Part shown: in pieces, positions 42,440 to 49,730 of the stretch
Layout of the letters: the number at the start of each line of letters is the position of its first letter
How positions within the stretch are numbered: the first letter of the stretch is position 1
Origin: DATBAX01 sp963762965
Lineage (GTDB): Bacteria; Acidobacteriota; Terriglobia; Terriglobales; Acidobacteriaceae
NCBI GenBank assembly: GCA_963762965.1
Contig: CAVXME010000001.1
Span: forward strand, 1,860,001 to 1,924,000
DNA length: 64,000 nucleotides
Reading direction: 5' to 3'
Made by a program: the position numbers and the translations under genes
Notes under the pieces: model-generated
Databases searched by the model: none
Told to the model about the DNA's origin: nothing
The model's input: the letters and a program-made list of their open reading frames with translations, nothing else

Positions 42440-43516
42440 TTGTCTCGCTTGAAAATCACCTGTCCCGGATGGTCGAGTTTCCTGCTGATTGTGGGGGTTC
42501 TGTTGTTACTGGCATGCGGCGGAAGCGCGCAGCAGAAATCCTCAAACGGCGGTTTTGCCAGCCGCGTCGCGACAGGCGCGGTAGAGCCGGACACCACCCC
42601 TGGCCTTTCCGCGATTACGCTCTCTCCGGCAACCGTGGTCGGGGGGAATGCGGTGAAGCTGAAAGTTACACTGACGCAAGCGGCCCCTGCGGGTGGCTTG
42701 CAAGTCACTTTGAGCAGCGCGAATCCGGCCCAGGTCACGGCGCCAGCCAGCGTGACCATTGCAAAGGGACATACGCAAGCCAGCGCGGAATTGGCGACGG
42801 TTGCCGTGACTGCCTCGACATCGGTGGCGCTTACTGCCAGCTACAACAACGCCACAGCTGGGGCCACGCTGACCCTGAATCCTGCGAAGGAGCCGTCGTT
42901 TACGGTGAAGCTACAGCCCACCGCGCTGAGTCTTGATCCCGGCAGCGCGGGATCGGACCAGGTGGTGACCACGGCAGGCACGAACTTCGACAACGCACTC
43001 ACGCTTGACGCTCCCAATCCTCCGGCGGGGGTGAGCGTGAGTTTTACGCCGAGCGTGATCGCGGCGCCGGGTTCCGGGACGGCGCAGGTGAGCGTTAACG
43101 TGGACAGCAACGTCGCGGCGGGTAAATATCCGATCAAGATTACCGCCAGCGATGGCAGCATCACGCGAACGGCGACGCTAAGGCTCACGGTGGGGAACGG
43201 ATCTTCCACGGGGCCGGTGGGCCCAATCATCGGTTGTACGCTCCAGATGAATGGGCACAAGTATCAGGCGGTGACGTTCACCATGAATGAATCGGCCACG
43301 GTGGATTTCAATGCGACTTTGTATTTCGGCGCGACCTGCGATCCCAACCGATGGGCGGACCAGTTCGGGTTTGGACAATCTCTGACGCTCGATGTGGGAT
43401 ACATCTACACGTTCTGGTTTAGTGATTTTGCAGACCAACTGAATACTTCGGCAATTTGGCAGCTGGGCAGTCAGAGTTCGCAGTGCGTGGACTACAGCGT
43501 GGCGCCGGATTGCTGA
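42440..43516 (+). CDS. Hypothetical lipoprotein with Ig-like beta-sandwich repeats
   Basis: A 358-residue lipoprotein starting with TTG (no other start precedes the signal peptide). The lipobox is LLLACGGS, with Cys near residue 26. The mature region contains Ig-like or cadherin-like segments: 'LSAITLSPATVVGGNAVKLK' (about 56-145) and 'FTVKLQPTALSLDPGSAGSD' (about 150-250), a common layout of acidobacterial surface proteins. The last 100 residues contain three Cys and read 'IIGCTLQMNGHKYQAVTFTM', an unrecognised domain. The accessory repeat block begins 18 bp after its stop codon. Confidence 0.7.
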   Translation: MSRLKITCPGWSSFLLIVGVLLLLACGGSAQQKSSNGGFASRVATGAVEPDTTPGLSAITLSPATVVGGNAVKLKVTLTQAAPAGGLQVTLSSANPAQVTAPASVTIAKGHTQASAELATVAVTASTSVALTASYNNATAGATLTLNPAKEPSFTVKLQPTALSLDPGSAGSDQVVTTAGTNFDNALTLDAPNPPAGVSVSFTPSVIAAPGSGTAQVSVNVDSNVAAGKYPIKITASDGSITRTATLRLTVGNGSSTGPVGPIIGCTLQMNGHKYQAVTFTMNESATVDFNATLYFGATCDPNRWADQFGFGQSLTLDVGYIYTFWFSDFADQLNTSAIWQLGSQSSQCVDYSVAPDC

Positions 43517-43534
43517 AGCGGGCCCGGCTCGTTG

Positions 43535-43569
43535 CTTGGCGTTTAGTGATCGCTTGGTGAGCCACGTAG
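43535..43569 (+). repeat. Left direct repeat: copy of the receiver-PilZ gene 3' end
   Basis: This 35-base stretch matches 47462-47496 with four substitutions; the shared core is AGTGATCGCTTGGTGAGCCA. The right copy is the genuine last ten codons and stop of the receiver-PilZ gene; this left copy is an isolated fragment with the same orientation. It sits at the outer edge of the left inverted repeat. Confidence 0.75.
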
Positions 43570-43570
43570 G

Positions 43571-43759
43571 CCCACCCTTCGGGTTTTGAAGGGTGGGAGA
43601 CCACAACTGTGTCCCCCTCGAGATCTTGTTTTGTGTGTCCTAAGGAACGATTGGATTCGAGGATTGAAAACTAGCTTTCAACGTCCGTGGTGCCCACCCT
43701 TGAAAAGCCAAGGGTGGGGCAGCCCTCATTTGTTGCGGTGCAAAGGTGGGCCAGCCCCC
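43571..43759 (+). repeat. Left inverted repeat of the Rhs block (about 189 bp)
   Basis: It matches the reverse complement of 47238-47425 over its whole length at roughly 90 percent or better by eye. It contains two hairpins, CCCACCCTTCGGGTTTTGAA plus GGGTGGG at the start and CCCACCCTTG...CAAGGGTGGGG (43692-43718), followed by GCAGCCCTCATTTGTTG. The GAAGGGTGGGGCAGCC word is typical of acidobacterial intergenic repeats. Confidence 0.85.
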
Positions 43760-43892
43760 TGGAGATCTGATCTGGGTTTTCACGTACGGAGGTCCGTTCG
43801 GCGTTCCGAATGGCGGAGGGTTTGGTGCTAGCGTTAGCGGGTACAACACCAACACGAAGACCAAAGGCGGTAGTAAATGTCCATGCAAATGA
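43758..43892 (+). pseudogene. Orphan Rhs C-terminal tip remnant
   Basis: Starting exactly where the left inverted repeat ends, one frame is open for 44 codons and ends in TGA. It encodes 'PGDLIWVFTYGGPFGVPNGG' followed by GFGASVSGYNTNTKTKGGSK and CPCK. This reads like the end of an Rhs/YD-repeat toxin tip, not like spacer. It has no start codon or core of its own, so it is a displaced C-terminal fragment. Its end overlaps the start of the next gene by 16 bases, the arrangement expected for a toxin-tip/immunity pair. Confidence 0.6.
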
Positions 43893-44218
43893 GTTTTCTT
43901 CACAAGCCGAAATATATTGTGCTGGGACTGCTCGTTGTAGTTTTTTTGGCAATTGCTTATATGGGCTACGAATTACCGTCAGAGGCACGTAAACCGCTAG
44001 GTGGCTGCCTAATTGCCGCTGGAGTCTGCAATATCCTGCTACGTCGCAAAGCCAGCCGATGGATCTTCCGCCTGACGCAATCCAAGCCTGCGCTTATCTC
44101 CAAGCCCTGGGCTTTTTTTGGTGAAGAGGGCGTCCAATTCTTCTATCTAGGGATCGGTATCACCTTCGCGGTGGCAGGCTTGTTTCTGTTGCTGATGGGA
44201 ACCTTTCCGATTAGATAA
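43877..44218 (+). CDS. Small membrane protein, candidate immunity protein
   Basis: A 113-residue protein with about three hydrophobic helices (about 12-28, 40-52 and 85-108) separated by a basic loop, and no cleavable signal. Its ATG lies inside the last codons of the orphan Rhs tip. Membrane immunity proteins are known for polymorphic toxins that act on membranes or in the periplasm, so that role is inferred from position. Family not recognised. A degenerate hairpin (44230-44258: CCCACCTTT, then AAAGGTAGG) follows and resembles the repeat hairpins of the block. Confidence 0.6.
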   Translation: MSMQMSFLHKPKYIVLGLLVVVFLAIAYMGYELPSEARKPLGGCLIAAGVCNILLRRKASRWIFRLTQSKPALISKPWAFFGEEGVQFFYLGIGITFAVAGLFLLLMGTFPIR

Positions 44219-44274
44219 CCGTCGGCTGACCCACCTTTCCGTTTTTTGTAAAGGTAGGAAAAGGCGAGGTCGGC

Positions 44275-44389
44275 GGTCACAGCTTTTCCGTGGCAGCCAG
44301 CGTGACGCAGTTCCAGTACGACACCAAAGGTGAGCTGACCCAGATTACCGGATCCCAGGAACAACATCACCACGCTCACCTACTCGCCT
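44275..44389 (+). pseudogene. Frameshifted 5' remnant of the Rhs core
   Basis: In one frame this stretch encodes YD-repeat sequence (SVTQFQYDTKGELTQITG). It then loses frame at ACCGGATCCC (about 44350): removing one G gives ITDPRNNITTLTYSPVGL, which joins the long Rhs frame downstream. No further Rhs core is found upstream, because the candidate immunity gene and repeat occupy that space. The gene is therefore truncated as well as frameshifted, unless this is a sequencing error. Confidence 0.6.
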
Positions 44390-46618
44390 GTGGGTCTGAT
44401 TGCCACGATTAAGGATGCGCAGAACAACATCACTACCTATCAGTACGACACGCGTGGCAACCGGACGGCGGTGATTGATCCCATAAACGGCGCTTCCCAC
44501 CCGACCAGCTTCACCTACGACATCATGAACCGCCTGACGGCGATCACTTATCCGGACGGCAGCTCGGTCGGCTTTGGCTATGACACTCGCGGGCGGCGGA
44601 CTTCGGCAACCGATCAGAATCAGAAGACCACGACCTATGCCTATGACGACGCCGACCGGTTGATCTCTGTGACCGACCCGGCCAGCAACGTCACTTATTA
44701 CGCCTACGACACGGAAAACAACCTGCTCTCGATCACTGACGCGAACAACCACACCACGTATCTTGCTTACAATGCGCGAGGCTGGGTGACGCAGACCACT
44801 TTCCCCTCTACCTTGGCTGAGAGCTATACCTATGACCTGGTGGGTAATCTGCTTTCGAAGACCGACCGCAAGAACCAGACGATTCAGTATGTGTATGACG
44901 CGCTGTACCGGCTGAGCAGCAAGACCTATCCGGACACGACGAACGTGGAATATGTCTACGACCTGGCGGGCAAGGTGCAGCAGGTGAGCGATCCGACCGG
45001 GACCTACGGCTTTGCCTACGACAACATGGGACGGCTGATCGGGACGACCACACAGTACACGTTCGCGACGGGGACATACTCAAATTCATATACTTACGAC
45101 GCCGCGTCGAACCGGACAGGATTCACCGCTCCAGATGGAAGCACGAACACCTATGGGTACGACACGCTGAACCGGTTGAACGGTTTGACCAATTCTCTTA
45201 CGGGGTCGTTCGGCTTTGGCTACGACGCTCTGGGCCGGAGAACGCAGTTGACGCGTCCGAATGGCATCAACACCAACTACAGCTACGACAGTCTGTCTCG
45301 CCTCTTGAGTGTGCTCCATCAGAATGGTGCAACCATCGTGGATGGCGCAACTTATACTTATGACGCAGCGGGGAATCGCATGTCCAAGGCCGACCAACTG
45401 GCCAACGTAACCTCGAATTATGGTTACGACGCGCTGTACCAGCTATTGCAAGTAACCCAGAGCAGTGTGACCAAAGAGAGCTACACCTACGATGCAGTTG
45501 GGAATAGGCTGTCATCATCGGGCGTGCCAACCTACAGCTACAACCCGTCGAACGAGCTGACCTCCAATTCATCGGGCATCTACACATACGACGCAAACGG
45601 CAATACCCTCTCCGATCCCTCCGGCAAATCCTACTCCTGGGACTTCGAGAACCGCCTCACTCAGGCCGTCGTGCCCGGCACCGGAACTACAGCCTTCCGC
45701 TACGACCCGTTTGGGCGGCGCATTCAAAAGTCCGGACCGCTCGGCACGACGAACTACCTCTATGATGGGAACGGCGACAATGTCATCGAGGAAGTAGATA
45801 ACGGCGGGAGCGTTCTCGCCCGCTATACGGAAGGAACCTCGACGGATGACGAACCGCTATCGGAACTACGCTCTGGCACAACCAGCTACTACGAGCAAGA
45901 CGGCCTCGGCACAGTCAGTTCGCTGAGCAGTTCAGCAGGTGCTCTCGCCAATACCTACACTTACGACTCCTACGGCAAGCGAACTGCCTCCACCGGAAGC
46001 CTCACCAATCCGTTGCAGTACACGGGCAGAGATCTCGACTCGGAAACTGGGCTGTACTACAACCGTGCCCGCTACTACGACCCAACGTCAGGCCGCTTCA
46101 TCAGTGAAGACCCGATTGGGTTTGACGGCGGGGGCAATTTCTACTCTTACGCTCTAAACAATCCGACTAACTTGCGAGATCCGAGTGGGAACAGCGCCGG
46201 TGCAGTGGCGATACCAGTTTCAGAAGGTGTTGGAACGCTCGTATGCTTTGGGTCCGGAGCTTGCGAAACAGTTATCGTGGTGGGAGGGGTTGTTGTCGGG
46301 GTGGCTGCGACCGGCTACCTGATTTATCACTACTTCGACAATTCCAACGCCAGCGATGATGCGCAGTCCAAAGCGAAACCCAGCCCTTGCAAAAAGGATC
46401 AAAGGGATCCATGCCAAGGGCTACGCCTTCAGCTTGCAGCACATCAGGCGAAGCTTGCGGCATATGCGAGCAACCCATACGCGAACGACAACCGCAGCAT
46501 TCTAGGCAGAGGGTACGATGACCAGATCATCGCAGGACGCGTAAAGCATTTGGTTCAAGAAATCTTGGAGCTTCAGAAACAGCTGGAAGAATGTGAGCGC
46601 TTAAATGGATCACGATGA
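44390..46618 (+). CDS. Rhs/YD-repeat protein, 5'-truncated, with C-terminal tip
   Basis: A 742-residue fragment of an Rhs-family polymorphic toxin or surface protein. It is almost entirely YD repeats ('TYQYDTRGNRTAVIDP', 'YTYDAAGNRMSKAD') forming the shell that encloses the tip. It ends in the classic Rhs-associated core signature 'LYYNRARYYDPTSGRFISED' and a DPSGN boundary near residue 607. The tip after it (about 135 residues) has a hydrophobic segment 'TVIVVGGVVVGVAATGYLIY', then a Cys-containing charged helical end ('RGYDDQIIAGRVKHLVQEIL'). No known nuclease motif is seen. The frame opens at a GTG in mid-repeat; the upstream sequence is frameshifted. The end overlaps the next gene by 14 bases. 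Confidence 0.85.
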   Translation: MGLIATIKDAQNNITTYQYDTRGNRTAVIDPINGASHPTSFTYDIMNRLTAITYPDGSSVGFGYDTRGRRTSATDQNQKTTTYAYDDADRLISVTDPASNVTYYAYDTENNLLSITDANNHTTYLAYNARGWVTQTTFPSTLAESYTYDLVGNLLSKTDRKNQTIQYVYDALYRLSSKTYPDTTNVEYVYDLAGKVQQVSDPTGTYGFAYDNMGRLIGTTTQYTFATGTYSNSYTYDAASNRTGFTAPDGSTNTYGYDTLNRLNGLTNSLTGSFGFGYDALGRRTQLTRPNGINTNYSYDSLSRLLSVLHQNGATIVDGATYTYDAAGNRMSKADQLANVTSNYGYDALYQLLQVTQSSVTKESYTYDAVGNRLSSSGVPTYSYNPSNELTSNSSGIYTYDANGNTLSDPSGKSYSWDFENRLTQAVVPGTGTTAFRYDPFGRRIQKSGPLGTTNYLYDGNGDNVIEEVDNGGSVLARYTEGTSTDDEPLSELRSGTTSYYEQDGLGTVSSLSSSAGALANTYTYDSYGKRTASTGSLTNPLQYTGRDLDSETGLYYNRARYYDPTSGRFISEDPIGFDGGGNFYSYALNNPTNLRDPSGNSAGAVAIPVSEGVGTLVCFGSGACETVIVVGGVVVGVAATGYLIYHYFDNSNASDDAQSKAKPSPCKKDQRDPCQGLRLQLAAHQAKLAAYASNPYANDNRSILGRGYDDQIIAGRVKHLVQEILELQKQLEECERLNGSR

Positions 46619-46910
46619 GATTGATGTAAAAGTCGTAAGGGAAGCGGTGAACGCCGTTCTAGATCATTTGATCGACGACTTGGGGTTCGACAAGATCAAG
46701 ATTGAGGAAAGCTGTGACCACTACTGGCACTGTCCTGTGTCGGAAATCCACGACATGTCTAAGAAGCCTATTGGCCTCGATGTCGGAAGTCTGAGTGATG
46801 ATGTTGATTTCGTGAAGCTGATCAAGCGTGGCCAGAGTGGAGATGTGTCCTACAACTTGGTTCATGTTGCTCCATTGCTGCGGTACATAGCCGAGAAGAT
46901 CAAGAAATGA
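46605..46910 (+). CDS. Small protein overlapping the Rhs tip, candidate immunity protein
   Basis: A 101-residue acidic soluble protein (MDHDEIDVKVVREAVNAVLD) with no signal peptide. Its start overlaps the Rhs stop by 14 bases. Size, acidity and position right after an Rhs tip fit a cognate immunity protein or a tip chaperone; the family is not recognised. The conserved-looking 'SCDHYWHCPVSEIHDMSKKP' stretch could be a metal or contact site. Its stop overlaps the next start (ATGA). Confidence 0.6.
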   Translation: MDHDEIDVKVVREAVNAVLDHLIDDLGFDKIKIEESCDHYWHCPVSEIHDMSKKPIGLDVGSLSDDVDFVKLIKRGQSGDVSYNLVHVAPLLRYIAEKIKK

Positions 46911-47326
46911 ATGCTCTGCCGTGCCAGGCCTGTTGCGCCGCCAGCGCGCATGTAATGGATAGGGATTTCTTGTTTGCAATCGCCGAGGACGAGGAGCGGG
47001 AAGGATCGATTCCCAAAGCCGACATCGTAGCCGGAATCCGCAGCGATGACACCGAGCTCGCGGGAGTTATCTATGACATCGTTACGACCGACAAACTCAG
47101 GAAGAGAATCGAACCGCCTCTAGCGGATAAGGAACTCGATGGCCTCATCACAGAGCACTTCGAGCGCTGCATCCTTACTGATCCCAAAGGGGAATGGACA
47201 CTAACCAGGTATGGTGCTGCTTGGGAAGCCCAAGCTTGGGGGCTGGCCCACCTTTGCACCACAACAAATGAGGGCTGCCCCACCCTTGGTTTTTCAAGGG
47301 TGGGCACCGCGGACGTTGAAAGCTAG
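46907..47326 (+). CDS. Hypothetical protein whose C-terminus runs into the repeat
   Basis: A 139-residue frame translationally coupled to the preceding gene. The conserved-looking part is 'MDRDFLFAIAEDEEREGSIP' through 'GLITEHFERCILTDPKGEWT' (an internal ATG at 46955 is an alternative start). The last 25 or so residues (ending GFSRVGTADVES) are translated from the right inverted repeat and are not native, so the original end has been replaced. Size and position suggest an accessory or second immunity gene of the Rhs module. Family not recognised. Confidence 0.55.
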   Translation: MNALPCQACCAASAHVMDRDFLFAIAEDEEREGSIPKADIVAGIRSDDTELAGVIYDIVTTDKLRKRIEPPLADKELDGLITEHFERCILTDPKGEWTLTRYGAAWEAQAWGLAHLCTTTNEGCPTLGFSRVGTADVES

Positions 47327-47425
47327 TTTCAATCCTCGAATCCGATCGTTCCTTAGGGCACACAAAACAAAATCTCCAGCGGGATACAGTTGTGGTCTCC
47401 CACCCTTCAAAAAACGAAGGGTGGG
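47238..47425 (-). repeat. Right inverted repeat of the Rhs block (about 188 bp)
   Basis: The reverse complement of this segment aligns end to end with 43571-43759, including both hairpins and the GCAGCCCTCATTTGTTG word. An extra partial unit (GCAGCCCTCATTTGTGGTGG) continues outward on this side to about 47460, before the right direct repeat. Confidence 0.85.
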
Positions 47426-47461
47426 GCAGCCCTCATTTGTGGTGGTGCAGGTGGTCAGCCC

Positions 47462-47496
47462 CTAGGCGTTGAGTGATCGCTTGGTGAGCCAGGTGG
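47462..47496 (+). repeat. Right direct repeat (within the receiver-PilZ gene 3' end)
   Basis: It forms the last codons and stop of the receiver-PilZ gene and matches 43535-43569 in the same orientation. Together the two copies bracket the 3.9-kb Rhs block. Confidence 0.75.
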
Positions 47497-48157
47497 CCAG
47501 ATGTTCTCCGCTTTCGCCGTGCAGGATGCGGAATTCGAATCCCATCAGCCCTTGCTTGTCGTTCGACCATGCCACCTGCGCGGTGCCGTGGACACGCGGG
47601 CCAAAGGGCAACTCGAAAGAAAAATCCACGGGCAGCGAGGGGTCCAATTGCTTGCCGAGAAGCACCGCCATTCCGCCCTGGCTGAGGTTGTCGATCATCG
47701 CGGAATGCCCGGTACCCCGCACGGTGAGCGAGACAGGGATGGTCACCTGATGGCGGAAGTAGCGGCGACGCTCCGCCGCCATCATGGCCTGGAACGAACG
47801 GATGTGGGCGGTGATGGTCTTGGGATCGAGAGGCTTGTGCAAGACTGCGTTGGCCCCGAGTTTCAAAACCGCTCCCGGTTCGGCTCCCTCTCGTACACAC
47901 ACAAAAATGAATGCCCGCTGACTGGAACCGCCTTGGCGGATGGAGGCGATCAAATCCCTGACCGAACGCACGTCCAAGTCGAGAATTGCGCCATCGAGAC
48001 GGTGGCGCGACAGGTAGAGGCTGGCGGCTTGCGCCGTGGTCGAGCAGTTCAGGTTGGATCCGAGCTGGTTCAAGACGGACTTCACGGTTTTGAGCGTGGA
48101 ATGATCGTCGGAGACAAGGAGAAACTCGAGAGCGATGGGTTTGTTGGCGACGGGCAT
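47462..48157 (-). CDS. Receiver-PilZ protein (c-di-GMP binding)
   Basis: A 231-residue cytoplasmic protein. The N-terminal receiver-like domain (about 10-125) keeps an acidic pair (LLVSDDHST), a phospho-acceptor Asp in GAILDLDVRS and the Lys in LHKPLD. The C-terminal PilZ domain (about 130-225) has the c-di-GMP motifs RRRYFRHQ (RxxxR) and DNLSQGGM (DxSxxG). It should join phosphorylation input to c-di-GMP sensing. The last codons (TWLTKRSLNA) are duplicated at the far side of the Rhs block. Confidence 0.87.
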   Translation of the reverse strand: MPVANKPIALEFLLVSDDHSTLKTVKSVLNQLGSNLNCSTTAQAASLYLSRHRLDGAILDLDVRSVRDLIASIRQGGSSQRAFIFVCVREGAEPGAVLKLGANAVLHKPLDPKTITAHIRSFQAMMAAERRRYFRHQVTIPVSLTVRGTGHSAMIDNLSQGGMAVLLGKQLDPSLPVDFSFELPFGPRVHGTAQVAWSNDKQGLMGFEFRILHGESGEHLATWLTKRSLNA

Positions 48158-48301
48158 CGTTCGGGTCGTTGCCGGCAGAGCAGGGGATCAACAGATTGCT
48201 ATCCGGAACGTGCCAACAAAATAGCGCAAGCGGTGGCTCGGAGAGGGATAAAGATTATTTCGTCCTGAATTCGTAACAGGAGGGTGAACGGCTTAAGTCA
48301 T

Positions 48302-48330
48302 CGGACAGCCGAGGCGGCTGTCTCTACGTG
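48302..48330. repeat. REP-like hairpin, second member of the CACGTAG family
   Basis: On the minus strand it reads CACGTAGAGACAGCC, a short loop, then GGCTGTCCG. It matches the hairpin at 28708-28736 in the flanking CACGTAGRGAC word and in the GCC/GGC stem, with compensated changes in the stem. It lies 16 bp beyond the stop codon of the lipoprotein gene and may terminate it. Confidence 0.6.
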
Positions 48331-48345
48331 ATTTGTGGTGACTGA

Positions 48346-49611
48346 TTAGTGGACGGTCACGGTGACCGTGGCAGTGGTGCGCCCGTATTGATTGGTGGCG
48401 TAGAGAGTGTAGGTGGTGGTTTGGGCCGGAGTTACGTTTACGCTGTTGCCGCGAACGGCGCCGATTTGCGGAGAAATGATGTAGTATCCCGCGCCGGTGG
48501 CTTGCCAGCTTAGGGTCACGCTGGTGCCGGAGCTGACGGTCATCGAGCTGGCGGTGAAACTGGTGATGGCCGGGCCGGAGCCTTGTGGCAGGTTGGCTGA
48601 CGTGTAAATCGGATTCATCTGAACCACTTCAAATGCGGAAGCCGGGACCTGGCCGAGGTTGTGCAGGTCGGCATTGTCCCAGCGGCTGTCGGGCGCGCCG
48701 CTCAAGTACATGGCGCTGCCGTTGTCGGCCATGATCATGCCGTATTTCTTGAGCGCGGTGAGGATGACCTGAACGTTGGTCGAGAATGACGAGATGTCAT
48801 AGTCTGCCTTCAGACGCAGGCGCATGCCCATGGGCACCGGGGCGCTGGAATCGTTTGCGGCCCAATGCGAAGCTGGAGGAACCATGGCGGCCTCGCTCGA
48901 CGGCAGGGTGAAGCGAATGGCATGCTGGATCGCGCCAGCGGCCACTTCGTCATAGCGAACGAGGCCGGGGAAAATGGGAAGGCCGGCGGCGTCGGCGGAT
49001 GTCCACGTCCAGGGGCGCTGCTCGCCGTTTTCGAGGTCCCAAATCGCTGCTGAGCCCGCGTTCCAGGTGCCGTTGCTGTTCACTGACGCGCCGTAAAGTT
49101 CATAAAGGAAGCAGTTGCTGTTATCCACCACCAGCACATGTTGGTCGCCGGGATTGGGCGCTCCTTCCACAGGAGCGTTGGCGGGAATGGGCATGGGGCC
49201 GGGATCGCTCTCGTCGCCGTAAGCGGTGAAGGTGATACCCACGTTGGCTTGCGAGCTGTCCACTACGACGTAAGGAATGCCGATGGTGGATCCGCCGTAT
49301 AGGCCGGAGCCGAAATCCGGGTGCAGGCCGATGGATGGGCCAATAAAGTTAATAATTGTTGCCGAGTTGGGATCGACGGACGCGCTGGAAATGTCCTGGT
49401 TCCAGGCACTGGTGGCTGGGAACGGCAGGAAGCCATTCAGGCTTGCGCCCTGGCCAGTGGAAATCACTTTGCAGGGAGTGTTTTGGCCTCCGCCACCACC
49501 ACCTCCTCCGCCACTGGATTGGCTCGACGAGGATCCGCCACAGGCGGTCAGGAACAATCCTGACCCAACGAGCAGGAGCGCGGTCATCAGCGGGAACCGT
49601 GGTTTTCTCAT
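48346..49611 (-). CDS. Hypothetical lipoprotein with poly-Gly linker and C-terminal Ig-like domain
   Basis: A 421-residue lipoprotein. The lipobox is LFLTACGGSSS, followed by a Ser stretch and nine consecutive Gly that tether the domain. The main region ('FLPFPATSAWNQDISSASVD' to about residue 330) resembles secreted proteins found in soil bacteria but has no function I can name. The final 85 residues ('ITSFTASSMTVSSGTSVTLS') look like an Ig-like domain with a C-terminal TVTVTVH strand. It is probably anchored in the outer membrane. It is separated by more than 100 bp from each neighbour, so likely monocistronic. Confidence 0.75.
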   Translation of the reverse strand: MRKPRFPLMTALLLVGSGLFLTACGGSSSSQSSGGGGGGGGGQNTPCKVISTGQGASLNGFLPFPATSAWNQDISSASVDPNSATIINFIGPSIGLHPDFGSGLYGGSTIGIPYVVVDSSQANVGITFTAYGDESDPGPMPIPANAPVEGAPNPGDQHVLVVDNSNCFLYELYGASVNSNGTWNAGSAAIWDLENGEQRPWTWTSADAAGLPIFPGLVRYDEVAAGAIQHAIRFTLPSSEAAMVPPASHWAANDSSAPVPMGMRLRLKADYDISSFSTNVQVILTALKKYGMIMADNGSAMYLSGAPDSRWDNADLHNLGQVPASAFEVVQMNPIYTSANLPQGSGPAITSFTASSMTVSSGTSVTLSWQATGAGYYIISPQIGAVRGNSVNVTPAQTTTYTLYATNQYGRTTATVTVTVH

Positions 49612-49730
49612 TTGCCGACCTGGCGATATTGTGACCGATGACTGCGGGGAGAGGAACGGGTAATCAGGCCCTAGGTGGCATGAATTCGGGACATGTCCAA
49701 ACGATTGGTAATCTCAGGAGATGGCCGTCT

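Noticed and set aside
43571..43759. Interpretation of the 188-bp repeats as insertion-sequence termini
   Set aside because: No transposase frame lies between or beside them, and internal hairpins fit a REP-like element better; kept as repeats only.
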